A stretch of 6,003 bases of DNA from an uncultured Prevotella sp. (GTDB taxonomy: Bacteria; Bacteroidota; Bacteroidia; Bacteroidales; Bacteroidaceae): contig CAAGKM010000019.1 of assembly GCA_900770395.1 (NCBI GenBank), positions 1 through 6,003 on the forward strand. Direction: 5' to 3'. A program made the translations under genes and the position numbers. Shown here in pieces: positions 5,734-6,003 of the stretch; within the stretch, counting starts at the first letter, position 1; each line of letters starts with the position of its first letter. The notes below the pieces were generated by a model. That model was not told the DNA's origin. It ran no database searches and saw nothing but the letters and a program-made list of their open reading frames with translations.

Positions 5734-5862
5734 ACACATATAGAACAGCCTATAATATATAATAAGGTGTAAAGGCGGATGAGGAGAGAAGAAGGTAAAA
5801 AGATTTAGGGACAAGATAAGACAACGTTATAATTAATTTTTTAAACTAAAAAGAGAGAATTT

Positions 5863-6003
5863 ATGAAAAAAAGACTCATGATGATTTTGGTGAGCATGGT
5901 GCTTTCTATAGGCATGGCGCTCGCACAAAATGCAATCAAGGGTACTGTCATTTCCTCTGAGGACGGTCAGCCGGTAATCGGTGCCACCGTTAAGATAGCA
6001 GGA
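5863..6003 (+). CDS. SusC-like TonB-dependent transporter, N-terminal part only (right gene)
   Basis: The gene starts at 5863 and runs off the right edge; 47 codons are visible. It has a signal peptide MKKRLMMILV...MALA with cleavage expected before Gln22, then the beginning of the carboxypeptidase-regulatory-like domain (IKGTVISSEDGQPVIGATV). It equals the left partial gene except for Ile at codon 8, and shares only MKKRLMM and the general pattern with the central gene's signal peptide. No promoter is found between the remnant's promoter and this gene, so it is predicted silent now. It would be expressed when the promoter module is brought next to it by outer inversion while the inner segment faces outwards. 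Whether the protein differs from the left one further on cannot be seen. Confidence 0.9.
   Translation, partial: MKKRLMMILVSMVLSIGMALAQNAIKGTVISSEDGQPVIGATVKIAG

Larger units (their letters stand above)
5715..6003. repeat. Long inverted repeat, right copy
   Basis: This is the partner of 1-312, holding the type A site, the leader and the first 47 codons of the right susC. It is 23 bp shorter, mainly because the left leader has an extra segment beside a repeated GAGGAGAGAA. Matching continues to the last base of the window. Confidence 0.93.

Noticed and set aside
5740..5765. TATAATATATAATA in the right leader as a promoter for the right susC
   Set aside because: It resembles a sigma-70 -10 box, but Bacteroidetes use TAnnTTTG. 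The sequence also recurs in the left and central leaders downstream of the inversion sites, where it would be part of the transcript.
1..6003. A recombinase gene for the inversions within the window
   Set aside because: No frame on either strand has the length or motifs of a tyrosine or serine recombinase. The enzyme must be encoded elsewhere.

Overview
The window reads as part of a Bacteroidales genome (Bacteroides, Prevotella or Muribaculaceae type; the genus cannot be fixed from this sequence). The evidence is a SusC/SusD outer-membrane pair, Bacteroidetes promoters (TTTG ... TAnnTTTG), AT-rich leaders without a strong Shine-Dalgarno sequence, and AT-rich intergenic DNA between richer coding DNA.

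Layout. Positions 1-141 (minus strand) hold the first 47 codons of one SusC-like TonB-dependent transporter. Positions 142-899 are a gene-free regulatory region with two hairpin-shaped sites, repeated operator-like motifs and one promoter that now points right. A complete susC-like gene (900-3956) and its susD-like partner (3982-5421) follow as a two-gene operon closed by a strong terminator (5443-5489). Between 5490 and 5714 lies a decayed minus-strand ATPase gene that still has a good promoter. Another hairpin site (5715-5733) and leader precede the first 47 codons of a third SusC-like gene (5863-6003, plus strand). The left and right partial genes are almost the same sequence in opposite orientation, and all three susC genes share about 62 bp around the start codon.

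Main interpretation: this is a DNA-inversion expression switch. Four 19-bp sites share the form CACCTCG-N5-CGAGGTG. Two (335-353 and 711-729) have one spacer (TCCAG/CTGGA) and are in inverse orientation around the promoter module. The other two (294-312 and 5715-5733) have a different spacer (GGCGG/CCGCC) and are in inverse orientation around the promoter module plus the whole central susC-susD operon. Inner inversion would turn the promoter from the central to the left susC. Inner plus outer inversion would turn it to the right susC. One promoter, with its operator repeats, could thus serve three alternative transporters, one at a time. In the orientation given, the central operon is predicted ON and both flanking genes OFF. 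No recombinase gene lies in the window.

The gene and site calls rest on the sequence itself. Promoter inversion ahead of SusC/SusD genes is known in Bacteroidales. The nested two-spacer arrangement and its three-way logic are inferred here.
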